From JBDOQU01 sp039839375 (GTDB lineage Bacteria > Pseudomonadota > Alphaproteobacteria > DSM-16000 > Inquilinaceae): a stretch of 64,000 bases of DNA. Below are positions 30,998 to 38,351 of this stretch, one piece after another. Within the stretch, counting starts at the first letter, position 1; every line of letters begins with the position of its first letter. The translations under genes were made by a program, and so were the position numbers. The stretch lies in contig NZ_JBDOQU010000001.1 in the NCBI RefSeq assembly GCF_039839375.1, positions 248,001-312,000 of the forward strand, written 5' to 3'. A model generated the notes under the pieces. That model made no database searches, was not told where the DNA came from, and saw only the letters and a list, made by a program, of their open reading frames with translations.

Positions 30998-31127
30998 GCA
31001 GAGGCTCGGCTGTGCGGATCGCATGGCCGAACGGGACGGTGATATGAACCATCGCGGCGGCGACGTCAAGCAGATGGGAACGTGACGGTTGAATAGGCGG
31101 AATGCCCAAAAAACAGGCGGATATTCT

Positions 31128-31142
31128 GCCCAATTCCTGGGC
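31128..31142. promoter_or_regulatory. Possible NtrC-type site upstream of glnB
   Basis: GCCCAATTCCTGGGC is a perfect GCCCA-N5-TGGGC repeat. NtrC sites follow GCACY-N5-RGTGC, so the spacing fits but two bases per arm differ. It is 79 bp upstream of the sigma-54 promoter, within the usual enhancer range. Confidence 0.35.
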
Positions 31143-31206
31143 TGCCCGACTTAGGGGTGGGCGGCGTCCCCGCCCTTCGCTAGGCTTCCGGTGAGCGATT
31201 TGCTTC

Positions 31207-31224
31207 TGGCATGGCGCATGCTTT
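31207..31224 (+). promoter_or_regulatory. Sigma-54 promoter of glnB-glnA
   Basis: TGGCATGGCGCATGCTTT matches the RpoN consensus TGGCAYG-N4-TTGCW with one mismatch. The invariant GG (31208-31209) and GC (31220-31221) are exactly 12 bp apart. It is 72 bp upstream of the glnB start, so transcription would begin near 31232. Confidence 0.7.
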
Positions 31225-31295
31225 GGTGACGGGCAGTGCGGAGTGCCGGAACGACATCGACGGCCAGATCCTGACGGGAAAAGCGGCGCATGCCC

Positions 31296-31634
31296 ATGAA
31301 GAAAGTCGAAGCGATCATAAAGCCCTTCAAGCTCGACGAGGTGAAGGAGGCCCTTCACGATGTCGGCATCAAGGGCATCACGGTGACCGAGGCCAAGGGC
31401 TTCGGCCGCCAGAAGGGGCATACGGAGCTCTATCGCGGCGCGGAATACGTGGTCGACTTCCTCCCCAAGGTGAAGGTCGAGGTGATCATGGAGGACAGCC
31501 TGGTCGAACGCGCGATCGAGGCGATCCAGCAGGCCGCCCAGACCGGCCGCATCGGCGATGGCAAGATCTTCATCTCGCCGATCGAGGAGGTGGTCCGCAT
31601 CCGCACCGGCGAAAAGGGCGCCGACGCGGTCTAG
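31296..31634 (+). CDS. glnB: Nitrogen regulatory protein P-II
   Basis: A 112-aa trimeric signal protein that senses 2-oxoglutarate, ATP/ADP and, by uridylylation, glutamine. From the start MKKVEAIIKPFKLDEVKEAL the T-loop tyrosine in TELYRGAEYVVDF is exactly Tyr51, the conserved uridylylation site. The C-terminal signature DGKIFISPIEEVVRIRTGE is intact. An ATG two codons earlier (31290) is possible. It is directly upstream of glnA (60 nt), which favours GlnB over GlnK, and it follows a sigma-54 promoter. Confidence 0.95.
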   Translation: MKKVEAIIKPFKLDEVKEALHDVGIKGITVTEAKGFGRQKGHTELYRGAEYVVDFLPKVKVEVIMEDSLVERAIEAIQQAAQTGRIGDGKIFISPIEEVVRIRTGEKGADAV

Positions 31635-31694
31635 CCCCTTTCCTCGCCCTCAAATCTCATCCGATCCACCAGAAGCCTGACAGGAAGCAAGAAT

Positions 31695-33107
31695 ATGGCT
31701 GACGATCTCTCCAAGGTCTTGGAAATGATCAAGGAGAACGACGTTAAGTACGTCGATTTCCGGTTCACCGACCCGCGCGGCAAGTGGCAGCACACCGCCC
31801 AGCATGTCGACACGATCGACGAGGAATCCCTGACCGAGGGCATCATGTTCGACGGCTCCTCCATCGCCGGATGGAAGGAGATCAACGAATCCGACATGTC
31901 GCTGGTCCCGGACCTGGCGACCGCCGTCATGGACCCCTTCTCCGCCCAGCCGCAGCTCATCCTGTTCTGCGACGTGAACGAGCCCTCGACCGGCCAGGCC
32001 TATGAGCGCGACCCGCGTTCGATCGCCAAGAAGGCCGAGATGCACATGGCGTCGCTCGGCATCGGCGACACCGCCTTCTTCGGGCCGGAGGCGGAGTTCT
32101 TCGTGTTCGACGACGTGCGCTACGAACAGGGCATGCATCGCGGCTTCTATTATCTCGATGGCGAGGAACTGCCCGGAAACTCCGGCCGCGAATACGCCGA
32201 AGGCAATATGGGCCACCGCCCCTATATCAAGGGCGGCTACTTCCCGATCCCGCCGGTCGACAGCGGTTCCGACCTGCGGGCGGAGATGCTGACCACGATG
32301 GGCGAGATGGGCCTGCCGGTCGAAAAGCACCACCATGAGGTCGCCCCGGCCCAGCATGAGCTCGGCACCAAGTTCGACACGCTGGTGCGGACCGCAGACT
32401 ACATGCAGGTCTACAAATACTGCGTCCACATGGTCGCCCACGCCTACGGCAAGACCGCGACCTTCATGCCGAAGCCGGTCAAGGGCGACAACGGCTCGGG
32501 CATGCATGTCCACCAGTCGATCTGGAAGGACGGCCAGCCGACCTTCGGCGGCTCGGGCTACGCCGACCTGTCGGAAACCGCGCTCTACTATATCGGCGGC
32601 ATCATCAAGCACGCCAAGGCGCTGAACGCCTTCACCAACCCGTCGACCAACAGCTACAAGCGGCTGGTCCCGGGCTTCGAGGCGCCGGTGCTGCTGGCCT
32701 ACTCGGCGCGCAACCGCTCGGCCTCCTGCCGCATCCCCTACGCCACCAGCCCGAAGGCCAAGCGGGTCGAGGTCCGGTTCCCCGATCCGACGGCGAACCC
32801 CTACCTCGCCTTCGCCGCCATGTTGATGGCCGGCCTGGACGGCATCCAGAACAAGATCCATCCGGGCGACCCGATGGACAAGAACCTCTACGACCTGCCG
32901 CCCGACGAGCTGAAGGACATCCCGACCGTCTGCGGCAGCCTCCGCCAGGCGATCGACGCCCTGGAAGCCGACCACGACTTCCTGACCAGGGGCGACGTGT
33001 TCTCCAAGGATATGCTGGAAGGCTACATGCGGCTGAAATGGGAGGAGGTCTACGCCTTCGAACAGACCCCCCACCCGATCGAGTTCCAGATGTACTACTC
33101 GTCCTGA
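31695..33107 (+). CDS. glnA: Glutamine synthetase type I
   Basis: A 470-aa dodecameric enzyme that makes glutamine from glutamate, ammonia and ATP. Visible motifs are the metal-site FFGPEAEFFVFDDVRYE, the KPVKGDNGSGMHVHQSIWKDG loop region in two blocks, NRSASCRIPYATSPKAKRVE for ATP, and the adenylylation site Tyr399 in NLYDLPPDELKD, so it should be controlled by GlnE. Length matches E. coli GlnA (469 aa). It is followed by a strong terminator. Confidence 0.97.
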   Translation: MADDLSKVLEMIKENDVKYVDFRFTDPRGKWQHTAQHVDTIDEESLTEGIMFDGSSIAGWKEINESDMSLVPDLATAVMDPFSAQPQLILFCDVNEPSTGQAYERDPRSIAKKAEMHMASLGIGDTAFFGPEAEFFVFDDVRYEQGMHRGFYYLDGEELPGNSGREYAEGNMGHRPYIKGGYFPIPPVDSGSDLRAEMLTTMGEMGLPVEKHHHEVAPAQHELGTKFDTLVRTADYMQVYKYCVHMVAHAYGKTATFMPKPVKGDNGSGMHVHQSIWKDGQPTFGGSGYADLSETALYYIGGIIKHAKALNAFTNPSTNSYKRLVPGFEAPVLLAYSARNRSASCRIPYATSPKAKRVEVRFPDPTANPYLAFAAMLMAGLDGIQNKIHPGDPMDKNLYDLPPDELKDIPTVCGSLRQAIDALEADHDFLTRGDVFSKDMLEGYMRLKWEEVYAFEQTPHPIEFQMYYSS

Positions 33108-33142
33108 TCCCGCCCCGGCCCCGACTATGGTAGGCCGGACAT

Positions 33143-33183
33143 GAAAAAGCCCCGCGTCGATATCCTCGGCGCGGGGCTTTTTC
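33143..33183. terminator. Rho-independent terminator after glnA
   Basis: AAAAAGCCCCGCG (33144-33156) pairs perfectly with CGCGGGGCTTTTT (33170-33182), 13-nt loop, with T5 at the 3' end and A5 at the 5' side. It lies 36 nt after the glnA stop and can serve the convergent gene at 33198 as well. Confidence 0.9.
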
Positions 33184-33197
33184 GTTCGGAAACGATT

Positions 33198-33377
33198 TCA
33201 GGCGGCGAGCGGCGCCGGACGGGTCGCGGGGCGGCGGGCGCGGACCCTGGCGATCAGGTGCCTTATATCCTCCTTGGCGACTCCGTCGCGGCGCAGCAAC
33301 GGCTCCACAACCGGATCGTCCAGCAGGTCGTTCAGGAGGCTGTTCAGGGACTGGGCTGGGGCATCAACGGCGGTCAT
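33198..33377 (-). CDS. Small protein of unknown function
   Basis: A 59-aa protein with a helical, acidic first half (LNSLLNDLLDDPVVEPLLRRDGV) and a basic Arg/Pro-rich tail (RARRPATRPAPLAA). The ATG at 33377 has GAGGGAG upstream, so I chose it over a longer frame start at 33461. It has no recognised family. It converges on glnA across a shared terminator. Confidence 0.55.
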   Translation of the reverse strand: MTAVDAPAQSLNSLLNDLLDDPVVEPLLRRDGVAKEDIRHLIARVRARRPATRPAPLAA

Positions 33378-33511
33378 CGGGTACTCCCTCTTGATCGTTG
33401 GCGCCTTATCGCACGGCCGGCATTGCGGCCTCGTGACGGCTTCATGGTCATTTAGAGACAAACCGCCCCGCCCCGCCGGTGACGGCGATCACCATCAAAC
33501 CGCTTGACGGC

Positions 33512-33550
33512 TTCGTTCTCTTTATGTTCTTGTTCACAGCATAGAACGAA
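33512..33550 (+). promoter_or_regulatory. Inverted repeat abutting ribosome site of small ORF
   Basis: TTCGTTCT (33512-33519) and AGAACGAA (33543-33550) are perfect complements, 23 nt apart. The right arm ends exactly where the GGAGG Shine-Dalgarno (33551-33555) of the 32-aa ORF begins. It could be an operator or an mRNA hairpin affecting translation. Confidence 0.4.
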
Positions 33551-33560
33551 GGAGGAACAA

Positions 33561-33659
33561 ATGACCCAGTGGCAGGCCTTCCGCGAACTGATGACGCTTC
33601 TGCTGTTCTTCGGCGCGATCTACGTCGTCACCCTGATCGGCCACGGCTACGGGCTTTGA
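33561..33659 (+). CDS. 32-aa single-helix membrane peptide
   Basis: A short ORF (MTQWQAFRELMTLLLF, then FGAIYVVTLIGHGYGL) with a near-perfect GGAGG ribosome site 5 nt before the ATG. Residues 10-27 are hydrophobic enough for one transmembrane helix, with a short polar N terminus. It stands alone, between an unknown 59-aa gene and a palindromic repeat. Function is unknown. The ribosome site and composition are the support; there is no homology call. Confidence 0.5.
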   Translation: MTQWQAFRELMTLLLFFGAIYVVTLIGHGYGL

Positions 33660-33671
33660 GTCTCGAAGGCG

Positions 33672-33793
33672 ACAACCCCCCTCACCCTCCCGTCCGCTTC
33701 GCAACCGGGTCCCTCCCTCTCCCCAAAGGGGCGAGGGTAAGTTGGTAGCCCTCGCCCCTTCGGGGAGAGGGTTGGGTGAGGGGCTTTGGTTGT
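33672..33793. repeat. Palindromic intergenic repeat element
   Basis: A 122-bp element with dyad symmetry. The central arms (33716-33737 and 33749-33770) are 22 nt long with one mismatch and an 11-nt loop, and each arm is itself a small hairpin (CCCC-AAA-GGGG type). Outer arms CAACCCCCCTCACCC and GGGTGAGGGGCTTTGGTTG also pair in part. It resembles dispersed palindromic elements seen between genes in many Alphaproteobacteria. It fills the space up to the YciA stop. Confidence 0.65.
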
Positions 33794-34173
33794 TATCCCT
33801 TCGGCACCGGCCGGGGCTTCCGGTCCTCGTCGATCGCGACATAGGTGACCATGCCCTCGGTCACCTTGATCAACTCGTGCTCCGCGCGGCGCGTCGCGTA
33901 GGTCTCGACCTTGACCCGGATGGAGGTGTTGCCGATGCGCTCGATCTCCGCGTAGCAGCTCACCAGGTCGCCGACCATGACCGGCGCCAGGAAGGACATG
34001 GCGTCGATGGCGATGGTGGCGACGCGGCCGTCGGCCTGGTCATAGGCGAGGACGCTGCCCGCGAGGTCCATCTGGGCCAGCAGCCAGCCGCCGAAGATGT
34101 CGCCGTTCGGGTTGGCGTCGGCGGGCATGGCGATCGTCCTGAGCGTCAGTTGACCGGACGGGTGTTCAGGCAT
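33793..34173 (-). CDS. yciA: Acyl-CoA thioesterase, YciA type
   Basis: A 126-aa hotdog-fold thioesterase that hydrolyses acyl-CoAs, probably to recover CoA. Motifs are MPADANPNGDIFGGWLLAQMDLAG (residues 16-39), the family active-site block with the conserved Asn and Asp, and VATIAIDAMSFLAPVMVGDLVSCYA. E. coli YciA has 132 aa. I chose ATG at 34173 (MPEHPSGQLTLRTIAMPAD), with AGAGG upstream; longer in-frame starts add non-conserved residues. It is divergent from parE. Confidence 0.92.
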   Translation of the reverse strand: MPEHPSGQLTLRTIAMPADANPNGDIFGGWLLAQMDLAGSVLAYDQADGRVATIAIDAMSFLAPVMVGDLVSCYAEIERIGNTSIRVKVETYATRRAEHELIKVTEGMVTYVAIDEDRKPRPVPKG

Positions 34174-34289
34174 ATCAACCTCTGTTCCGCGAGACATAAG
34201 TTCGGAATACCACCACATTTTGTGGTCGGTGACAAATCGCTCACAGCATATCCTTGCCCCCTCCGCAACGCGATCATTATAATCCAGCC

Positions 34290-36272
34290 ATGGACGATCT
34301 GTTCGACACCTCCGCCGCCGCCAAGGCCGAGCGCTATACCGCCCACGACATCGAGGTGCTGGAAGGGCTGGAGCCGGTGCGCCGCCGGCCCGGCATGTAT
34401 ATCGGCGGCACCGACGACCGCGCGCTGCACCATCTGGTCGCGGAGGTGCTGGACAATTCGATGGACGAAGCCGTCGCCGGCCATGCCAGCTGGATCGAGC
34501 TGTCCCTGACGGCGGAGGGCGCGGTGACGATCCGCGACAATGGGCGCGGCATACCGGTGGAGGAGCATCCGAAGTTCCCCGGCAAGTCGGCGCTGGAGGT
34601 CATCCTCACCACGCTCCATTCCGGCGGCAAGTTCTCCAACAAGGTCTACGCCACCTCCGGCGGCCTGCATGGCGTCGGCCTCTCGGTGGTCAATGCGCTA
34701 TCCGACGATTTCGTGGTGGAGGTCGCGCGCGACCGCCGGCTGTGGTCGCAGCGCTACCGGCGCGGCGCGCCCCAGACGACGCTGCAGGATGGCGGGGCGG
34801 TGCATAACCGGCGCGGCACCTCGATCAGCTTCCACCCCGATCCGGAGATATTCGGCGTCGACGCCGTCTTCCGGCCGGAACGGCTCTACCGGATGGCCCG
34901 GTCCAAGGCCTATTTGTTCCGGGGCGTCGAAATCCGCTGGAGCTGCGCCGAGGAGCTGCTGAAGGAGGATGGCCCCACCCCCTCCTCCGCCACGCTGCAT
35001 TTTCCGGGCGGCCTGCTCGACTACCTGACGGCGACGCTGGCCGACCGCCCCGGCCTCACCGCCGCTCCCTTCGCCGGCCAGGTCGACTTCCCCGACGGCG
35101 CCGGCAAGGTGGAATGGGCGATCGCCTGGCCGGAGGATGAGGAAGGCTTCTCAAGTTCCTATTGCAACACGGTTCCCACCCCGCAGGGTGGCACCCATGA
35201 GAGCGGGCTGCGCGGCGGGCTGATGCGCGGCCTCAAGGCTTATGGCGAACTTGTTGGCAACAAACGGGCTTCCGCCATCACCGCCGACGATGTCTCGGGC
35301 GGCGCGGCCATGCTCGTGTCGGTGTTCATCCGCAATCCGCAATTCCAGGGCCAGACCAAGGAAAGGCTGGCGACGCCGGAGGCTTCGCGTCTGGTCGAGA
35401 ATGCGGTGAAGGATCATTTCGATCATTGGCTGGCGGGCGACCCTGCGACGGCGAGCGCGGTGCTGGACCGGATGATCGAGCGGGCGGAGGAACGTGCCCG
35501 CAAGCGGCTGGCGAAGGATCAGGCGCGCAAGACCGCGACCCGCCGCGTCCGGCTGCCCGGCAAGCTGTCCGATTGCTCCCGCACCGCCGCCGGCGGCACG
35601 GAGATCTTCCTGGTCGAGGGCGATTCCGCCGGCGGCTCCGCCAAATCCGCGCGGCAACGCGAAACTCAGGCGATCCTGCCCCTGCGCGGCAAGATCCTCA
35701 ACGTCGCCAACGCCTCGGCCGACAAGCTGGCCGGCAATCAGGAGATCGCGGACCTGACGCTCGCGCTCGGCTGCGGCACGCGCGGCCAGTATGACGAAAA
35801 CAAGCTGCGCTACGAGCGGGTCATCATCATGACCGACGCCGACGTTGACGGCGCGCACATCGCCTCGCTTCTGATGACCTTCTTCTATCGGGAGATGCGC
35901 GGCCTGATCGAGGACGGCCATCTCTATCTGGCCCAGCCGCCGCTCTACCGGCTCCAACATGGCGGAACCACGGTCTACGCCCGCGACGACGCCCATAAGG
36001 ATGAGCTGATGCGGACGGTTTTCGTCGGCAAGACGAAGATAGAGATCAGCCGCTTCAAGGGCTTGGGCGAAATGCCTCCGGCACAACTCAAGGAAACGAC
36101 CATGGACCCGGCGCGCCGGACGCTATGGCGGGTGGAGATTCCGGAGCACAGCGACCCCGAAAGCGCGGCGGAGACGGCGAACCTTGTCGAAAGGCTGATG
36201 GGCCGGAAGCCGGAACTGCGCCTCCGCTTCATCCAGGAGAACGCGCAGAAGGCCCACGATCTGGACGTCTGA
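34290..36272 (+). CDS. parE: DNA topoisomerase IV subunit B
   Basis: A 660-aa type IIA topoisomerase ATPase subunit that decatenates chromosomes with ParC. The GHKL ATPase motifs are RPGMYIGG, ELSLTAEGAVTIRDNGRGIP, and GGLHGVGLSVVNALS. The TOPRIM domain shows LVEGDSAGGSAKSAR and DADVDGAHIASLL. Length and RETQAILPLRGKILNV favour ParE over GyrB (about 800 aa). I chose ATG at 34290 (MDDLFDTS). Confidence 0.94.
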   Translation: MDDLFDTSAAAKAERYTAHDIEVLEGLEPVRRRPGMYIGGTDDRALHHLVAEVLDNSMDEAVAGHASWIELSLTAEGAVTIRDNGRGIPVEEHPKFPGKSALEVILTTLHSGGKFSNKVYATSGGLHGVGLSVVNALSDDFVVEVARDRRLWSQRYRRGAPQTTLQDGGAVHNRRGTSISFHPDPEIFGVDAVFRPERLYRMARSKAYLFRGVEIRWSCAEELLKEDGPTPSSATLHFPGGLLDYLTATLADRPGLTAAPFAGQVDFPDGAGKVEWAIAWPEDEEGFSSSYCNTVPTPQGGTHESGLRGGLMRGLKAYGELVGNKRASAITADDVSGGAAMLVSVFIRNPQFQGQTKERLATPEASRLVENAVKDHFDHWLAGDPATASAVLDRMIERAEERARKRLAKDQARKTATRRVRLPGKLSDCSRTAAGGTEIFLVEGDSAGGSAKSARQRETQAILPLRGKILNVANASADKLAGNQEIADLTLALGCGTRGQYDENKLRYERVIIMTDADVDGAHIASLLMTFFYREMRGLIEDGHLYLAQPPLYRLQHGGTTVYARDDAHKDELMRTVFVGKTKIEISRFKGLGEMPPAQLKETTMDPARRTLWRVEIPEHSDPESAAETANLVERLMGRKPELRLRFIQENAQKAHDLDV

Positions 36273-36289
36273 CCCATTTCGGGGCAGTA

Positions 36290-36319
36290 CAAGCCAACAA
36301 AAGCCGACAAAAGCCTACA
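36290..36319. repeat. Three 10-bp tandem repeats
   Basis: Three adjacent 10-mers share the form AAAGCCNACA (CAAGCCAACA, AAAGCCGACA, AAAGCCTACA). They lie 17 nt after the parE stop and 72 nt before the lipoprotein gene, followed by an AAATTTTTT tract. Ten-bp phasing would place the units on one face of DNA. Confidence 0.55.
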
Positions 36320-36391
36320 TCAGAAATTTTTTCGCCGCCGCCCGCGACGGCGTTATCCTTGCCGTCGGGTTCTTCACGGCGGGAGACGAAG

Positions 36392-36958
36392 ATGCTTCGT
36401 ACCGGTCTGATATTGCTGCTGGCGCTGGGCCTCGCCGCCTGCGACAGCCGCTACCGGCGCAACTACATCTCGCCACTCTATGACGCGCCCCGCGTCGGCT
36501 ACGCGATCGGCGGACGGGATCTGCGGGTGGATGTGCTGGGCAACCCGTTCGGCGAGCCGCAGGATGATTTCATCCGCAGTGTGACGGCCGCCATGCAGGG
36601 CCACGCCCCCGGCCGCTACGTCAACTTCACCGCCACGCCGGGGGAGACAGCACGCTCGCTCTACCGCGTGGTGGTCGCCTTCAACACCGCCATGCCCGTC
36701 GTGGTCAGCGATCTCTGCGGCCCGCCGCCGGAAACCGTCCCCGCCGCCCGCCCGCTGGAGGTTCGGATGGCCTTCTGCGAGGGCGGCCGCGCCCTCTCCA
36801 CCGCGCGGGGAACGCTGGAGGCGGCCGAAGGCTCCGCCTCGCCGGAATTCCGTGCCCTCATCGGCGGCATGACGCGGTCGCTGCTGCCCCGCGACAATCC
36901 CGACGATTGGGATGACGAACGGTCGAACGTCTGCGATTTCGTGCCCTTGTCCTGTTAG
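36392..36958 (+). CDS. Putative lipoprotein of unknown function
   Basis: A 188-aa secreted protein with a lipoprotein signal peptide: MLRTGLILLLALGLAAC, lipobox LAAC with Cys17. The mature part includes VDVLGNPFGEPQDDFIRSVTAAMQ and a conserved-looking tail with three further cysteines (DLCGPPPE, AFCEGGRAL and NVCDFVPLSC, ending at Cys188). I do not recognise the family. GGGAG lies a few bases before the ATG. It is alone on the plus strand after parE. Confidence 0.75.
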   Translation: MLRTGLILLLALGLAACDSRYRRNYISPLYDAPRVGYAIGGRDLRVDVLGNPFGEPQDDFIRSVTAAMQGHAPGRYVNFTATPGETARSLYRVVVAFNTAMPVVVSDLCGPPPETVPAARPLEVRMAFCEGGRALSTARGTLEAAEGSASPEFRALIGGMTRSLLPRDNPDDWDDERSNVCDFVPLSC

Positions 36959-36969
36959 GTGTCCTGCAA

Positions 36970-37674
36970 CTAGGACCGTTCCAGCCAGTCCCGCAGCGCC
37001 CGGTTCGTCTCCTCCGGCCGCTCCAGCGTCGAGAGATGACCGCAATCCTCCACGATCTTCAGCCGGGCGCCGGGAATGCCGGCGGCCAGTTCCTCCGCCA
37101 GTTCGACCGGCGTCAGCGCATCCTGACGGCCGCACAGCACCAGCGTCGGGCAGGCGATGGCGGCCAGGTGCGGGCGGCTGTCGGTCCGTCCAAGGATGGC
37201 CGTCTGCTGCCTGAGGAAGGCCGCCTGCCCTACCCGCTCGGCCATGTCCATGACGATGCGGGTCAGATTCTCCTCCGACAGCCGGTCGGGGTGCAGCAGC
37301 ATCGGCAGCAGCCGGGGCGTCACGCCCTTGAACTTGCCCATCTTGGCGAGCGAGATCAGCCCCCGCCGCCGGCGCGCCTGCTCGGCCGTGTCCGGCCGGG
37401 CGGAGGTATCCAGCAGCGCCAGCCGCTCCACCCTCTCGGGCGCCTGGCGCATGATCTCCAGCGCCACGTACCCGCCCATGGAGAGGCCGGCGAGCGAGAA
37501 TCGCGGCGGCGCGGTCTCCAGCGTCCGCCGCGCCATCGCCGCCACGCTGTCGTCGAGCGTCAGGTCGGCGATCCTGACATCGTGCGTTCCTTCCAGCGCC
37601 CGGCGCTGGGCCTCCCACAGATCGGCGTCGCACAGCAGGCCCGGCAGCAGGATGACCGTTTCGGCGTTCGTCAT
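36970..37674 (-). CDS. Alpha/beta hydrolase
   Basis: A 234-aa hydrolase. The nucleophile elbow is GLSMGGYVAL (Ser65), the acid is in LVLCGRQDALTP and the catalytic His in VEDCGHLSTLERPEE. An oxyanion-type motif ILLPGLLCDADLW starts the fold. Substrate is unknown; relatives include carboxylesterases and 3-oxoadipate enol-lactonase-like enzymes. Its ATG overlaps the isochorismatase-like gene by 4 nt, so the two are likely coupled. Confidence 0.88.
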   Translation of the reverse strand: MTNAETVILLPGLLCDADLWEAQRRALEGTHDVRIADLTLDDSVAAMARRTLETAPPRFSLAGLSMGGYVALEIMRQAPERVERLALLDTSARPDTAEQARRRRGLISLAKMGKFKGVTPRLLPMLLHPDRLSEENLTRIVMDMAERVGQAAFLRQQTAILGRTDSRPHLAAIACPTLVLCGRQDALTPVELAEELAAGIPGARLKIVEDCGHLSTLERPEETNRALRDWLERS

Positions 37675-38213
37675 TTGACCCAGTTCAGAATGTCCTTGAA
37701 GGCCGGCGTGCCGGCGCGCTCCAGCCATTCGTAGACCACCATCTCCGCCGTGACCACATGGATGCCGCAGCCAGCGGCGCGGAGGAATGCCGTCTCCGCA
37801 TCGACGGCCTTGCGCGATCCGCAGGCGTCCCTGACCAGGAAGGCGTCGTAGCCGGCGGCCTTCAGGTCCAGCGCGGTCTGGAGCGCGCAGATATGCGCCT
37901 CCATCCCGCAGATGACGGCTTGTGGACGTTCCAGCCGCTCCACCCTCTTCCGGAACTCCGGGCTGCCCATGGCGGAGAAGCTGATCTTCGACACGATCGG
38001 GCCAGTGTCCAGTATGTCTGCCAGTTCCGGCACGGTCGGCCCCAGCCCCTGCGGGTACTGCTCGGCCGCTATCATCGGCACGCCCAGCCGCCGCGCCGCG
38101 CACGCCAGCAGGATGGCGCGGCCGACGGCCTCGCGGCCGCCCGCTATCGCCGGGACCAGCCGATCCTGGATATCGACCACTGCCAGGAAGGAGGATGAGA
38201 CGTCTATGCGCAT
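37671..38213 (-). CDS. Isochorismatase-like cysteine hydrolase
   Basis: A 180-aa hydrolase of the isochorismatase/nicotinamidase superfamily. The catalytic Asp14 is in FLAVVDIQDRLVPAI, Lys in IVSKISFSAM, and the nucleophile Cys in ICGMEAHICALQTALDL. Relatives of this short type are YcaC-like hydrolases of unclear substrate. I chose ATG at 38213 (MRIDVSSSF) because it fits the family start; in-frame ATGs at 38237 and 38258 also exist, and none has a good ribosome site. It is divergent from the helicase gene. Confidence 0.85.
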   Translation of the reverse strand: MRIDVSSSFLAVVDIQDRLVPAIAGGREAVGRAILLACAARRLGVPMIAAEQYPQGLGPTVPELADILDTGPIVSKISFSAMGSPEFRKRVERLERPQAVICGMEAHICALQTALDLKAAGYDAFLVRDACGSRKAVDAETAFLRAAGCGIHVVTAEMVVYEWLERAGTPAFKDILNWVK

Positions 38214-38245
38214 GGCAGCCCTGAACGATGGTAACATTTCATGAA

Positions 38246-38273
38246 TTGACACAAGCATTTGACTTTATATGCT
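38246..38273 (+). promoter_or_regulatory. Candidate promoter of DEAD-box helicase gene
   Basis: A perfect TTGACA (38246-38251) and TATGCT (38268-38273) with 16-bp spacing, in an AT-rich patch. Transcription would start near 38280, about 8 nt before the leader hairpin and 72 nt before the ATG. Confidence 0.5.
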
Positions 38274-38287
38274 GCAATCCCAATTGG

Positions 38288-38318
38288 AGGGGCGTGGTCC
38301 GCACGCCCCTGATTTTTT
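38288..38318 (+). terminator. Intrinsic terminator inside helicase leader
   Basis: AGGGGCGTG (38288-38296) pairs perfectly with CACGCCCCT (38302-38310), 5-nt loop, followed by GATTTTTT. Orientation is toward the helicase gene, and it lies between the candidate promoter and the ATG at 38352. It has the form of an attenuator. The alternative is that it ends an unseen upstream plus-strand transcript. Confidence 0.7.
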
Positions 38319-38351
38319 GGATAACTGTTTTTGGGTAAGACTTCGAACGAC

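Noticed and set aside
30842..31069. N-terminal extension of the aldolase across tRNA-His
   Set aside because: The frame reads through a tRNA gene; the ATG at 30841 fits the family start.
36961..36976. GTCCT-N6-AGGAC hairpin between the lipoprotein and hydrolase genes
   Set aside because: A 5-bp stem with no T tract is expected by chance; it may help separate convergent genes but cannot be supported.
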